A stretch of DNA of 64,000 nt from JAHRAW01 sp965243285 (GTDB lineage Bacteria; Pseudomonadota; Gammaproteobacteria; Arenicellales; Poriferihabitantaceae). The stretch lies in contig OZ251537.1 in NCBI GenBank assembly GCA_965243285.1, positions 2,046,001-2,110,000 on the forward strand, written 5' to 3'. Under the pieces are notes generated by a model, which saw only the letters and a list, made by a program, of their open reading frames with translations, searched no databases and was not told the DNA's origin. Position numbers and translations under genes: made by a program. The number at the start of each line of letters is the position of its first letter. The stretch's first letter is position 1. Of the stretch, positions 8,418 through 18,700 are shown one piece after another.

Positions 8418-9076
8418 GGGAGTTATATATCTAAATCCCCATTATTAGGTTGCTATTTTGGGGGGCTGTTGATGTTGATCTTTTTGCTATTGATGTTGAT
8501 CTTTTTGCTGTTGATGTTGATCTTTTTGCTGTTGATGTTGATGTTGGGCTTTTGACTTTGGCTGTTGATGTTGACGTTGTCTTTTAACCCATCTTTTGTG
8601 GCCGATAGGATGAAATTTAAAGCCAAAAACGAAAAAGCGATAATCAAAATCAAAAATCTAAGTAAAACCTAATATTAAAGATATCCCCCCACCAAAGCAG
8701 CCCACGCCTGGCGGCGCGGCTCTGCTTTGGCTCCCCCTACCGAAAAAGCATGGGGGGAGCGAAGACTAAAGGCGAAAATCAAAAGCGAAAGCAAAAGCGA
8801 AAGCAAAAGCGAAAGCAAAAGCAAATCAAAAGCGAAAATCAAAAGCGAAAATCAAAAGTCCCCCCACCAAATCTGCCCGCGCCTGGCGGCTCGGGCAGAT
8901 TTCACTCCCCCCAGATGAAGCACGGGGGGGGAGCGAAACAAAAGCCAAATCAAAAGCAAAAAGCAAAGCCAAAGCAAAAGCCAAAACCAAAGCCAAATCA
9001 AAAGCCAAAGCCAAAACCAAAGCCAAAAGAAAGAGCCAAAGCCAAACCACCGTGGAGATTTAGCTATATAAATCCC
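8418..9076. repeat. Composite repeat element with inverted ends and two hairpin units
   Basis: This 659-bp non-coding element starts GGGAGTTATATATCTAAAT and ends TTAGCTATATAAATCCC, the inverted form of the family end. Inside are a 21-bp tandem repeat of the TTGATGTTGATCTTTTTGCTG type (8467-8540), two-hairpin units at 8685-8762 and 8860-8934 with long stem-1 variants (AAAGCAG...CTGCTTT and AAATCTGCCCG...CGGGCAGATTT), and AAAGCC/AAAGCG arrays. No gene is recognised. It lies between acyl-CoA dehydrogenase and acyl-CoA synthetase genes that could otherwise form an operon. Confidence 0.8.
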
Positions 9077-9153
9077 ACAATCCCCGCCCGCTGTCCGCCG
9101 TTTTTTCTATGAATCCCCATGAATCCCCATGCACCCAGCCCGTTAAATCCCCC

Positions 9154-11499
9154 ATGGACGCCGCCCGCCTGCAGCGTTGCCTGAATCCGCGCAGCATTGC
9201 GGTGGTGGGCGGTGCTGAGGCCGGGCGGGTGATCCGGCGGTGTCGGGAGTTGGGTTTTGACGGCGATGTGTGGGCGGTGAATCCGCGCCGCGCGCGCCTC
9301 GAGGGGGTGGCGTGTTATGGCGATGTGGCGGCTTTGCCGGCGGCGCCGGATGCCGCGTTTGTCGCCATTTCGGCGGCGGCGAGTATCGATGCGGTGGCAG
9401 TGTTGTCGCGGCTCGGCGCCGGCGGGGCGGTGTGCTACGCCTCGGGGTTTGGGGAAGCCGGCGCCGCCGGCGTCGCCCGCCAACAGCGCTTGCGAGCCGC
9501 GGCCGCTGCCATGCCGATTATCGGGCCAAACTGCTATGGCTTTATTAATTTGCTGAGCGGGGCCGCGCTGTGGCCGGATTATCACGGCGCGGCGCGGGCC
9601 GAGGGCGGCGTGGCGATTTTTTCCCAAAGCGGCAATGTCAGCCTGAATTTGAGCATGCAGCAGCGGCAATTACCGCTGGCGTGGCTGGTCACCTTGGGCA
9701 ATCAAGCCATGGTGGGCCTCGAGGAAGGGCTGGCCGCGGCGCTGGCGGAAAAACGCATCACCGCCATCGGGCTGCACCTCGAAGGGCTGCGCGATGTGCG
9801 GCGGTTGGTCGAATTAGCGACGCAGGCGCGGCGCCAAAAGGTGCCTATCGTGGCGCTGAAAGTCGGCCGCTCGGCCATCGGCGCACGCATTACTTTTAGC
9901 CACACCGCGACCTTGGCCGGCGAAGGCGCGCTGTACGATGCGCTGTTCGAGCGCCTCGGCATCGCCCAAGTGGCCACCCCGCAAGAATTTATCGAAACCC
10001 TCAAATTGCTGTCCATGGGCGGCCCCTTGCGCGGCCGCCGTCTCGCATCGTTGAGCTGCTCCGGCGGCGAGGCGACGCTAATTGCTGACCTCGCGGCGGC
10101 GCGCGCCTTAGAATTTCCGCCGCTGGATGATGCCCACCGCCGCCGCGTGCAAGCCACCTTAAACGCTTACACGCGGGTGGATAATCCGCTTGATTACCAC
10201 ACCTTCATCTGGGGCGATGAGGCGCGTATGCGGGTGACTTTTTGCGCCATGTTGGACGGCGATTTCGACCTCGCGGCGCTCATCTTAGACACCCCGCCGG
10301 CGGAGTCCCCGAGTTATGACATCTGGGCGCGCGCCGCCCAAGCATTCATCGACGCCTGCGCGCAGAGTGGCTGCCGCGGCGCCGTAATCGCGTCATTGGC
10401 GGAAAATTTACCCCCCGAACTGGCGCGCATGCTAATCGCGCACGGCATCACCCCGCTACACGGCTTAGAGCAAGGTTTGGCGGCGATAGAAGCGGCCGCG
10501 GCGGTGGGGATGAACTGGGCGCGAGGTGAAAAATCGGGCTGGCGAGCGCCGATATTGGGCTGGGGATTGGGCGGTGGCGTATCCGCCGGCGATGAATCTG
10601 CCGATGAATCATCCACCGGCGAATCATTTCGCGGCGATGCATCCACCGCCGAGCAAAACCATGCCGCCGATGGCGAATTAGTTCGCATCGAATCATCCGG
10701 CGGCCATGAATCTGCCGATGAATCATCCGCCGGCGAGCAAAATCATGCCCACGGCGACACCCATCTAATCACCTTAGACGAACACCAAGCCAAGCAATGG
10801 CTGGCCGGCATCGGCTTGCCGGTGGCAGAATCTCGGGTCGCGGATTCGGTGGCTGCGGCTGCGGCCGCGGCGGCGGAGTTGGGCTATCCGGTGGCGGTCA
10901 AGGCGCTGGCTGCGCACCTCGCCCATAAAACCGAACTCGGCGGCGTGGCATTGGGGCTGCGCGATGGCGCGCAAGTGCAAGCACACAGCGCGCGCATGCT
11001 GGGCTTCGCGCCGCGCGTATTGGTCGAAAAAATGGTGGATAACGCAGTGGCCGAAATGCTGCTCGGCGTCGGCTACGACCCCCAATTTGGACATTACATG
11101 AGCATAGGTTTCGGCGGCGCTTTGGTGGAATTAATCGCCGACCGCGCCCTGCTACTGCCGCCAATAACCGAAGCCATGCTAACCGCCGTCATCGCCGGCC
11201 TCAAAACCGCCGCCCTGCTGCACGGCTATCGCAACCGCCCGCCGGCCGACTTATCCGCCCTGCTAAATTGCGCCATGCGCTTAGGTCACTTGATAGAAAG
11301 CGGCGCCCTAAACTCCCCACACGCCCCCGCCGCCGCCGCCTTAAACGCCGCCGCCCCCACCACCGCCGCCGCAGTCACCACCGCATGGCAAAGCATCGCC
11401 GAAATCGAAATAAACCCGTTAATCGTAAAATCCCAAGGCCACGGCGCCGTAGTCACCGATGCGCTGATGGTGGTGCGGGTGGCGAAAAAATCGCTGTAA
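9154..11499 (+). CDS. Acetate/acyl-CoA ligase (ADP-forming), alpha-beta fusion
   Basis: This is an NDP-forming acyl-CoA synthetase with alpha and beta parts fused. Domains in order are a CoA-binding Rossmann domain (LNPRSIAVVGG onward), a succinyl-CoA-ligase-like domain (AIFSQSGNVSLN; the catalytic His in ITFSHTATLAG), and an ATP-grasp domain from about residue 545 (LGYPVAVKALAAHLAHKTE to AEIEINPLIV). I start at Met16 of the frame; the earlier ATG (9109) lies in a duplicated ATGAATCCCC word. Between the halves is a Ser/Asp/Glu-rich linker of roughly 60 residues (DESADESS repeats, 10582-10760) unlike the family norm. The acyl substrate is unknown; flanking genes suggest a carnitine-like acid. 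Confidence 0.9.
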   Translation: MDAARLQRCLNPRSIAVVGGAEAGRVIRRCRELGFDGDVWAVNPRRARLEGVACYGDVAALPAAPDAAFVAISAAASIDAVAVLSRLGAGGAVCYASGFGEAGAAGVARQQRLRAAAAAMPIIGPNCYGFINLLSGAALWPDYHGAARAEGGVAIFSQSGNVSLNLSMQQRQLPLAWLVTLGNQAMVGLEEGLAAALAEKRITAIGLHLEGLRDVRRLVELATQARRQKVPIVALKVGRSAIGARITFSHTATLAGEGALYDALFERLGIAQVATPQEFIETLKLLSMGGPLRGRRLASLSCSGGEATLIADLAAARALEFPPLDDAHRRRVQATLNAYTRVDNPLDYHTFIWGDEARMRVTFCAMLDGDFDLAALILDTPPAESPSYDIWARAAQAFIDACAQSGCRGAVIASLAENLPPELARMLIAHGITPLHGLEQGLAAIEAAAAVGMNWARGEKSGWRAPILGWGLGGGVSAGDESADESSTGESFRGDASTAEQNHAADGELVRIESSGGHESADESSAGEQNHAHGDTHLITLDEHQAKQWLAGIGLPVAESRVADSVAAAAAAAAELGYPVAVKALAAHLAHKTELGGVALGLRDGAQVQAHSARMLGFAPRVLVEKMVDNAVAEMLLGVGYDPQFGHYMSIGFGGALVELIADRALLLPPITEAMLTAVIAGLKTAALLHGYRNRPPADLSALLNCAMRLGHLIESGALNSPHAPAAAALNAAAPTTAAAVTTAWQSIAEIEINPLIVKSQGHGAVVTDALMVVRVAKKSL

Positions 11500-11608
11500 A
11501 ATTGGGTAAATATTGATATCCATCTCGTCATAAGCGCGGTGATTTTGGTATGGTTATTAGGTGTGCGCATAAGCGCTTTCATTAGCAATCTAAATAAAAA
11601 GCAGACCG
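11500..11608. other. Left junction of the Zorya island
   Basis: About 110 bp between the acyl-CoA synthetase stop and zorA. It is AT-richer than upstream DNA and marks the composition change into the defence cluster. The zorA promoter is expected here, but I cannot single out reliable -35/-10 boxes. No inverted repeats, attachment-site duplication or integrase is present. Confidence 0.4.
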
Positions 11609-13588
11609 ATGAGCATAGGTAACATAGGTGTTTGGTTTGGCGATTTCATTGAACCCCTCATCGGAGCATTAAGAATCGATGGGGTCGGTCCGTTCCTCGC
11701 GCTCGTACTTCTCTTTGCTGGCATCGGCATAGCACTTCGATTTGAGTTTAAATTTCGTTCTTTCAAAAAAGAACTAGATGGTGCAATTGTTGCGTTAGGG
11801 GATTTTGAAACGGAAGAAGAATTCGCTGAAAATTTTGAAACAGCAGACCAATACTTTAAGAGTCGCACCGGTTTGAGCCAGTGTTGGATGGAGTTTACCG
11901 AATCCATCATCCATCCTCATGAAGCAAGACCTGGCGGCGCCAAGCCGGTCATCAGAAACACCGTTCGCCCTTTCGATTTTTTTGATGCGCGTTCTGCAGG
12001 TTTTGTCACACCGGTTCTAAAGATTTGGCCGAATGTATTTGTCGGCATCGGGCTGTTTTTGACTTTTGCCGGTCTCATCGCAGCGTTGACAGTGGCCGTA
12101 GACGGCATGGGTGGGGCGGCGGATGAAATGCAGCGCTCGCTGGTGGATTTGCTGAGGACTACATCCGCAAAATTTTACACATCATTGATGGCGCTTTTTG
12201 TATCCATCGTACTCACGGTTTATGTTCGGTATTTAGAATCGAGGCAAGATAAGTTATTCAAAAAACTAACCGATAAAATCGAACACGGAATGGTTTATGT
12301 ATCCGCCGAAGAGGTCGCCTATCAGCAACTTATAGAGTTAAAAGAACAAAAAACCCAGTTACAAAATTTCAACACCGACCTCGCCATGAAAATTGGCGGG
12401 CACATCAAAAGCGCGGTATCCGATGCAATGCAACCAGTGGTAGACAAGTTGACATCCATGGGCGAAAATATGGGGCAAAGCAATCTAGATGCAATGCGTG
12501 AAATCGGCGCCGCCATCGCAAAAAATGTTCAAGGCGCGGCAGGGGATAGCCTCGGCCACCTCTCCGATAGATTGGATAGTTTGACCACGGTGCTGGGCGA
12601 TATGGCATCCAACCTCAGTAAAAGTACTGGGCAATTTGAAAATGATATTGCGGCATCGTTGGATAGCATGAAAGCCGGTATGCAAGCGATGGCGACTGAG
12701 TTGCAAAACAATGCCAGCCAGACATCGGATATGCTGTCGGCAAAACTCGAAAAATTGGCGGATGCGTTGACCGATGCGGCGGGAAACATCAAAAGCAAAT
12801 TAGAGGAAGGCGCCGGACAGGTATCATCAGAGCTTGAAACAGCCATATCAAAATTAACAAAAGCTACCGATGCAAGCGCCGTAAAAATGAGCGCGGCGGT
12901 GAGCGATATAAAAAATTCAGTATCATCCATGTCAACAGCGCTGGAAACTGCTTCGCAGCAAGCGGGAAGCGTAGCCCAGCAAAAAATGGAACAGGCAGGC
13001 ACTAAAGTGGCGGAAGAATTTAGCCAAGCGGGAACCAACATGGCTGCCGCACTCGAAGGCGGTATATCTGAGCTATCGTCGGCAATGAGCGGCTTTGAAA
13101 AATCCTTGGGTAGCGCATCTGGCAGTATGCAGTCGATGCGCGATGGACTAGATAGCACATCAGGCAGTCTACGCGATGCTAGTTCGCGAATAACAACCAG
13201 CGCGGCGACTTTAGCGGATGCATCGGGCAAGATTAATGAGATTTTGCAACCAGCCTTGCGCGCCACCGAAGGAATTCAATCCGCAGTGCGTCAGATGGAT
13301 GAAAAAATAACGCAGTCAGCAGCGCAAATGAGCATTGCTGTTTCTAATCTAGAAAAAGAAATGAAACAACATGGAGACGCGTGGGAGAGGCATTCACAAA
13401 AATTCGATGGCGTGGACGCAAAATTAGGTGAAGTATTTTATAAGGTCAATCAACAAATTGAAGAAAGCCAGAGACGGATGGGTGAGTTTGTAACTGAGTT
13501 GGATAAAATATTTAGCGAGGCCATAACCCGGCTTGCTGAGGCAGTTGAAGAACTCGAAGAGGAACGAAAAGAGGGGCGAAAATCGTAA
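11609..13588 (+). CDS. zorA: Zorya anti-phage system ZorA (MotA/ExbB-like channel with long tail)
   Basis: ZorA forms the inner-membrane proton channel of Zorya with ZorB; its long cytoplasmic tail is thought to transmit the signal of phage entry. The 659-aa protein has membrane segments at about residues 26-44, 141-164 (PNVFVGIGLFLTFAGLIAAL) and 187-207, matching the MotA/TolQ/ExbB pattern. From about 215 to the C-terminus it is an almost uninterrupted amphipathic helical, coiled-coil-like region rich in Ala, Ser, Met, Asp and Glu with heptad-like spacing. zorB begins 2 bases after the stop, so the genes are one operon. The G+C content is visibly lower than in flanking metabolic genes, suggesting transfer. 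Confidence 0.93.
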   Translation: MSIGNIGVWFGDFIEPLIGALRIDGVGPFLALVLLFAGIGIALRFEFKFRSFKKELDGAIVALGDFETEEEFAENFETADQYFKSRTGLSQCWMEFTESIIHPHEARPGGAKPVIRNTVRPFDFFDARSAGFVTPVLKIWPNVFVGIGLFLTFAGLIAALTVAVDGMGGAADEMQRSLVDLLRTTSAKFYTSLMALFVSIVLTVYVRYLESRQDKLFKKLTDKIEHGMVYVSAEEVAYQQLIELKEQKTQLQNFNTDLAMKIGGHIKSAVSDAMQPVVDKLTSMGENMGQSNLDAMREIGAAIAKNVQGAAGDSLGHLSDRLDSLTTVLGDMASNLSKSTGQFENDIAASLDSMKAGMQAMATELQNNASQTSDMLSAKLEKLADALTDAAGNIKSKLEEGAGQVSSELETAISKLTKATDASAVKMSAAVSDIKNSVSSMSTALETASQQAGSVAQQKMEQAGTKVAEEFSQAGTNMAAALEGGISELSSAMSGFEKSLGSASGSMQSMRDGLDSTSGSLRDASSRITTSAATLADASGKINEILQPALRATEGIQSAVRQMDEKITQSAAQMSIAVSNLEKEMKQHGDAWERHSQKFDGVDAKLGEVFYKVNQQIEESQRRMGEFVTELDKIFSEAITRLAEAVEELEEERKEGRKS

Positions 13589-13590
13589 CA

Positions 13591-14406
13591 ATGAGCATAA
13601 GAAAGCAAAATCAATATCAAGATCATGGCGATGATTCCTATTTCGTCTCTATGACCGACATCATGGTGGGGCTGCTGTTTATTTTCATTCTCATTATCAT
13701 GTATTTTGCTTTTCAGTTAAAAGTACAGGCTGAATCTCACCATGATAATTATGCGCAAGCGGCCACCATTCACCGTACTAAAATTCTTAACAAAATCAAA
13801 CGCCACCTTGAAAAAAATGGTGTTCTGAATGTAGAAATAGATATCGAGCATGGAATACTCAGGCTTCCCGAAGGCGTGTTGTTTGATTCCGGCGTAGCGG
13901 ATATTCCAAAGGGGGGCGATGCGGATAAAATTTCCGAAAAACTGGCCATGGCATTCCACGAGGTACTGCGCTGTTCGGTTTTTTCCAACAATGAACGGCC
14001 GCTGGATTTATCTACTGATTGCATCGCCGATAATCGCGATAAAATATTTATAGAATCGGTGTTGATTGAAGGGCACACCGATAATGTTCCGGTGGGCAAT
14101 CAGGGCTTGCGTGCCGACCCCAAAATCAATAGTAATTTGCGGTTGTCAGCACGCCGAGCAACGAATACTTATGTAAACTTGACCGGCTATGAGCCAGCGT
14201 TGAAAGAATTTAGATCACCGCAAAACAACGCCCTGTTTGCGGTGTCTGCCTATGGCGCAACGCGCCCGACGGCGAGCAATACCAATGAAATAAATAAGAG
14301 CAATAACCGCCGCATTGACATACGTTTGCTAATGTTTGTGCCGGTACAAAGTGTTGCTCTGTTCGGTTACAAAAAAAGATTGAGTGATTTTTATGAAACC
14401 CCGTAA
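13591..14406 (+). CDS. zorB: Zorya ZorB (MotB/OmpA-like stator subunit)
   Basis: ZorB partners ZorA, anchoring the complex to peptidoglycan and carrying the proton-binding Asp. The 271-aa protein has a short cytoplasmic N-terminus and one membrane segment (residues about 24-43, IMVGLLFIFILIIMYFAF). Asp23, immediately before it in SMTDIMVG, is the probable proton site. A periplasmic OmpA/MotB domain follows, with IEGHTDNVPVG near residue 160, LRLSARRA, SAYGATRPTASN and NNRRIDIRL as the peptidoglycan-binding signature. It overlaps zorC by 23 bases, consistent with translational coupling. The order ZorA-ZorB-EH protein-SNF2 helicase defines type I Zorya. Confidence 0.93.
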   Translation: MSIRKQNQYQDHGDDSYFVSMTDIMVGLLFIFILIIMYFAFQLKVQAESHHDNYAQAATIHRTKILNKIKRHLEKNGVLNVEIDIEHGILRLPEGVLFDSGVADIPKGGDADKISEKLAMAFHEVLRCSVFSNNERPLDLSTDCIADNRDKIFIESVLIEGHTDNVPVGNQGLRADPKINSNLRLSARRATNTYVNLTGYEPALKEFRSPQNNALFAVSAYGATRPTASNTNEINKSNNRRIDIRLLMFVPVQSVALFGYKKRLSDFYETP

Positions 14407-15778
14407 TATTTCAGATGTGGAAGTTAATTTTAATTTTAATTTTCATATTTCTAAATTTAATGTGCAGTCGCGAACTGCAATATCTGCGATAAAAACTATC
14501 GAAAAATATCGCGAACCCACGCCAACCATCGCCGAAGATAGCGATGCTATTTTTGAAAAATCAATGCTAATATTTAAAGGCGATAGCGATGAAATATTAT
14601 CCGAAAAAGAAATCAGAATAGTTGCTTTGGTTGTTTTAAATAAAAGCGATGATAGAAAATTTTACGGAAAATTATTTAAAAAAATTAATGAAATAGGAAC
14701 GAGACGACTTTATTCCGCTTTACTATCTTCTTATGTAATGTACTTCGATGGCACTCGTGGTAGGTTTAAATTGGTCGCCGAAATGCTGCAAAAAAACACC
14801 GATAAACTATCACGGGCATGGCGGCGGCGAATAAATGTCATTGATGTTTTGGATTTCAACTCCATCGAAGAAAATTTTGCGAGAAAAATACTAGAACATG
14901 GTGGCGAAAATAAATTTCTCGACCAAATTGGGCTAGGTAGCTATCGTTCAAGCAAATTAGTAACCGCCGCCATCATGGCATTGGCGAAGTTAATATCGGA
15001 CCAAGTTAAACAAGGCGATTTTGATAATATAGAAACATTTATCGAAATAATTTGTGATAACAAGAGCATTAAAGGGAATGCTGGTGTGGCCGCCATGATA
15101 GGGTTATTGCAGCCATTTGTAGATAAGCAGACACCACCTGATTGGATAAAAAATATCATTAAGGATGTTTTTATTAAATCATTTTCAGACCCGCGTGTTT
15201 CACGACATCGTTGGCCTGAGATTGATGAGAAATTTGGCGGCCAAAAACTTCGCGAGGATTGTATGGCGATCTTCACGAAGTGGATTATCAACGACACCAT
15301 AGATCTATTTTTTAAAATTATCGCAGAGCACGCACCTGATAACCAGTTTGCCCCGCGGCGCGATCTCTGGAAAACCTATTTTGCTCAAAATTATGTTAGC
15401 AATGCATGGGTTATATTGGGGGCGGATGCGGTGCGGACCGCATGGAATTTACGGCAAACTGGTGGCGTAGCGAGCGGCCTCGATTGGGGCAAACTCGAAG
15501 GCGCGGGCACCAACCAGAGTGTATTGTTGATGAAAATAAAAGATTTAGTCGTAGCTGAATGGAGTCATAATGGTAAGTTCAGAGCTTGGTCAGCGAACAA
15601 ACCAAGATTTAATCAAAGCAAATATCATGCGGACCAATTAAGGAAAAACTCGAATAGAATAATGACAAAAAGTGGGAACTATAGTGACGGAATTGTGCAT
15701 CTGGGCGATTGGGTAAGCAGGGCGCAATCCTACATTGAAGAACAAACCGGCATCAGACTTAGCAGGAAAATTCGATGA
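14384..15778 (+). CDS. zorC: Zorya ZorC (EH-signature domain protein)
   Basis: ZorC is the type I Zorya cytoplasmic component with the EH_Signature domain; published work links it to DNA binding alongside ZorD. The protein is 464 aa and mostly helical. The conserved Glu/His signature is visible near the C-terminus in VAEWSHNGKFRAW, after a Trp/Arg-rich stretch (NAWVILGADAVRTAWNL). The start overlaps zorB; ATG at 14384 or 14393 are both possible, and the second gives MKPRNISDVE. The stop overlaps the zorD start (ATGA). Codon use is strongly AT-rich (many AAA, ATT, TTT codons), the clearest compositional outlier in the window. Confidence 0.88.
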   Translation: MIFMKPRNISDVEVNFNFNFHISKFNVQSRTAISAIKTIEKYREPTPTIAEDSDAIFEKSMLIFKGDSDEILSEKEIRIVALVVLNKSDDRKFYGKLFKKINEIGTRRLYSALLSSYVMYFDGTRGRFKLVAEMLQKNTDKLSRAWRRRINVIDVLDFNSIEENFARKILEHGGENKFLDQIGLGSYRSSKLVTAAIMALAKLISDQVKQGDFDNIETFIEIICDNKSIKGNAGVAAMIGLLQPFVDKQTPPDWIKNIIKDVFIKSFSDPRVSRHRWPEIDEKFGGQKLREDCMAIFTKWIINDTIDLFFKIIAEHAPDNQFAPRRDLWKTYFAQNYVSNAWVILGADAVRTAWNLRQTGGVASGLDWGKLEGAGTNQSVLLMKIKDLVVAEWSHNGKFRAWSANKPRFNQSKYHADQLRKNSNRIMTKSGNYSDGIVHLGDWVSRAQSYIEEQTGIRLSRKIR

Positions 15779-18700
15779 TGAATTTCAAAATTCAGTTGCA
15801 AGATGACGGGGTTTTATTGCGGCTAAGTGAACAGACGAAAAAGTTGCTTACCACCCAAGAAAACCAGATTGGAGTTGAATGTTGGGATAAACTCAGCGCG
15901 TTTCATCACATCGAAGCATTAGGAGTATTGCGCGCCGCCGAGGAAGAATCGAGCAAGTGTCGGGTGCTAGCGGATGGTTATGGCTACCATCTTTCATTTG
16001 AATTCGTATCCAGTTTGGAGGACGTGCATGCTCGTGCTTTAAACCTACCCGCCACATTTCCCTATCAAATTCAAATTAAAACAAGCAGCAATATCGGCTC
16101 ACCTAATTTTGCCGTCCGTTGGCAAGCATTTGGCAAGGGGCGGCATCTTATAGTACAAAAAATCGGTTGTTTTTTAAATCTGGGGGAAATGCAATATCGA
16201 TTACCGTCGGATATTTTAAAAATAATCACTTGTATAGATGATTACAATAATTTATTGCAGTCGGATTTTGAAATAAAAACAAAATTTGTCGCTGAACTCA
16301 AATCTATTTTGCCATTATCCCCCAGTAAAGAAGTGGGATTTGAGGGCGAGTTGGAAACTATTTCATTGCAACATGCGTCCGCATTTTCACTTCAAATAAC
16401 AGGCGATAAAAATTCTATTAACTTTAATCCGATCTTATTTCACAAATCTGCATTGGAAAAAATTTTAGAAACCAGTGAATTATTGGATGAAAAAGAACAA
16501 ATATTATCCCCAAATGATGCCCGCAATTTTTCTGCAGCATTTAAAAATGCTAATCAAGTGAATGCTACTTATCTGTTAGGTTCATCAAACTATATCTACA
16601 TTGATGCATCATTAAAATCAGCATTAGATGTGGTTTTGACCGCATCAAAATTGTCCAAAGAAAAACGAATTGAATTCGCAAAAGCACCGCAAAAGTACAT
16701 AAGAGCTAAGTTTGGCAAAAATTTAGATGATCTGTCCGATATCGATATAGAAATTGAATCGCAATTAATCGATCAATTATTCATCGAGACAAAACAATTT
16801 TCCGATAGAGTTATCGAGGTGGGTATTTGGAAAATGCCTGATTTACCGTGGTTGAAAACAGAGCCCAGTGAGTGGCTAGCCGATAATTATTCTTTCTGGA
16901 TACAAGGAAAAATAGTATGTTTTCCAGTCATGGACTTAGAAAAAGTAATAACAAAAGTAAAAAAAGCAAAGCAGAATAACGCGCACTTTTGTGAAATTGG
17001 CGGCGAGCAAGTGACCCCCAGTTGTGATTTAATTAATTCACTAACTGATCTGTCTCCAATAATGCCGAATGTTAAAGAACCAAAACCAATAACTTATACT
17101 TCATCTGATCGTATTGTGCTTTTGACAAAAGAAAACTTTGAAAATCTCGAATACTATAAAAATATCGAGTGTCGCGTTGAAAAATTAACATCCAACCCGC
17201 CGCGCTGCTTAAGTTCAAGCACCACTCTCAAAGTGCATCAACAATTGGGCGTTGAATGGTTGGTCGAAACTTACAACCGCGGTTTGCCCGGGGTATTGAT
17301 GGCAGATGATATGGGGCTTGGGAAAACGCTTCAAGCGTTGGTATTTTTAGCCATTATGGTTGAGGCGGGAAAGACGGATTTCGGCACCCCCATATTGATA
17401 GTGGCGCCAGTTAGTTTATTAAAAAATTGGCAAGAGGAGCATGAAAAGCATCTTGCCGCACACGGGCTTGGAAGGTTTGGGAAATTATATGGCAATGGTT
17501 TGAAGCAATTCAAAATGGGCAGTGGACGAGATATTGAAACCGGGGAAGCGGCCTTGGATGCGGAGAAAATCAAAAGGTGCGACTGGTTACTGACAACTTA
17601 TGAAACCTTGCGTGATTATCAGGTGTCATTTGGGCAAGTAGAGTTTTCGTGCGTTATTTTTGATGAATTGCAAAAAGCCAAAAACCCGAGAAGTTTAATT
17701 TCTAAAGGCGCCAAGGTTTTAAATGCTGAATTTTCGGTGGGGTTGACCGGTACACCGGTGGAAAATTCACTCGCTGATTTATGGACAATTATGGACATTC
17801 TAAGACCAGGACGCTTGGGGGATTTGAAAACATTTTTAGGCAAGTACCCAACTCCGAAAAATGAAAACGATCAAGAAAGCATTAATAAATTAACCCATCT
17901 TTCGAAGCAATTGCTTGAAAAATCCACCAATGCCCCGGCGCCCATTCTGCGCAGAATGAAAGCAGATTTAAAAAATAATGAGTTGCCCGAGAAAATCATC
18001 GTCCATTCAAGTGAAACAACCGAGATGATGCCGGAGATACAGGAAAATGCTTATGCAGCGGTTTCCAATAGATTAAATGGTGGATTCATTAAAACGATTG
18101 ATGCTTTAGCACAATTTAAAACCATTTCCCTTCATCCCGTATCATCAAATAACCCCGAACAAATTTCTGTGGATGAGTATATCAAAGCATCGGCTCGACT
18201 GAAAGTTACATTTGCCATCCTCGATGAAATTCAGAAAAGAAATGAAAAAGTACTTTTATTTATAGAAAGAAGATCGCTTCAGCCTATTTTGGCATCGATA
18301 ATTAAACAAAAATATAATTTAAACACACAACCATTGATCATAAATGGCCTGATAAGCGGCGATGCCCGGCAGAAAAAAGTTAATGCTTTTCAAAAACGGC
18401 GTGACGGATTTGATGCCATGATAATATCGCCAAAGGCAGGTGGCGTGGGGTTGACGCTCACTGCGGCGAACAATGTCATTCATGTCGAGCGCTGGTGGAA
18501 TCCCGCCGTGGAAGACCAATGCACAGACCGCGCCTATAGAATCGGGCAGACCAATCGGGTAAGGGTTTATACGCCTATTGCGAGGAGCGAATCTTTCGGC
18601 AACAAATCTTTTGATTGTGTTTTGGATGAGTTGCTCAATAAAAAAAGATCATTGGCAAGTGGTATATTCATGCCTACTGTCATTGAACATGGCGCTTTTG

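Noticed and set aside
8727..9112. Open frames rich in SKSKSES, QKRKQKRK or FRFCFS residues in repeat arrays
   Set aside because: They arise because AAAGCC/AAAATC words contain no stop codons in several frames; the products are low-complexity, frame-dependent and unlike proteins.
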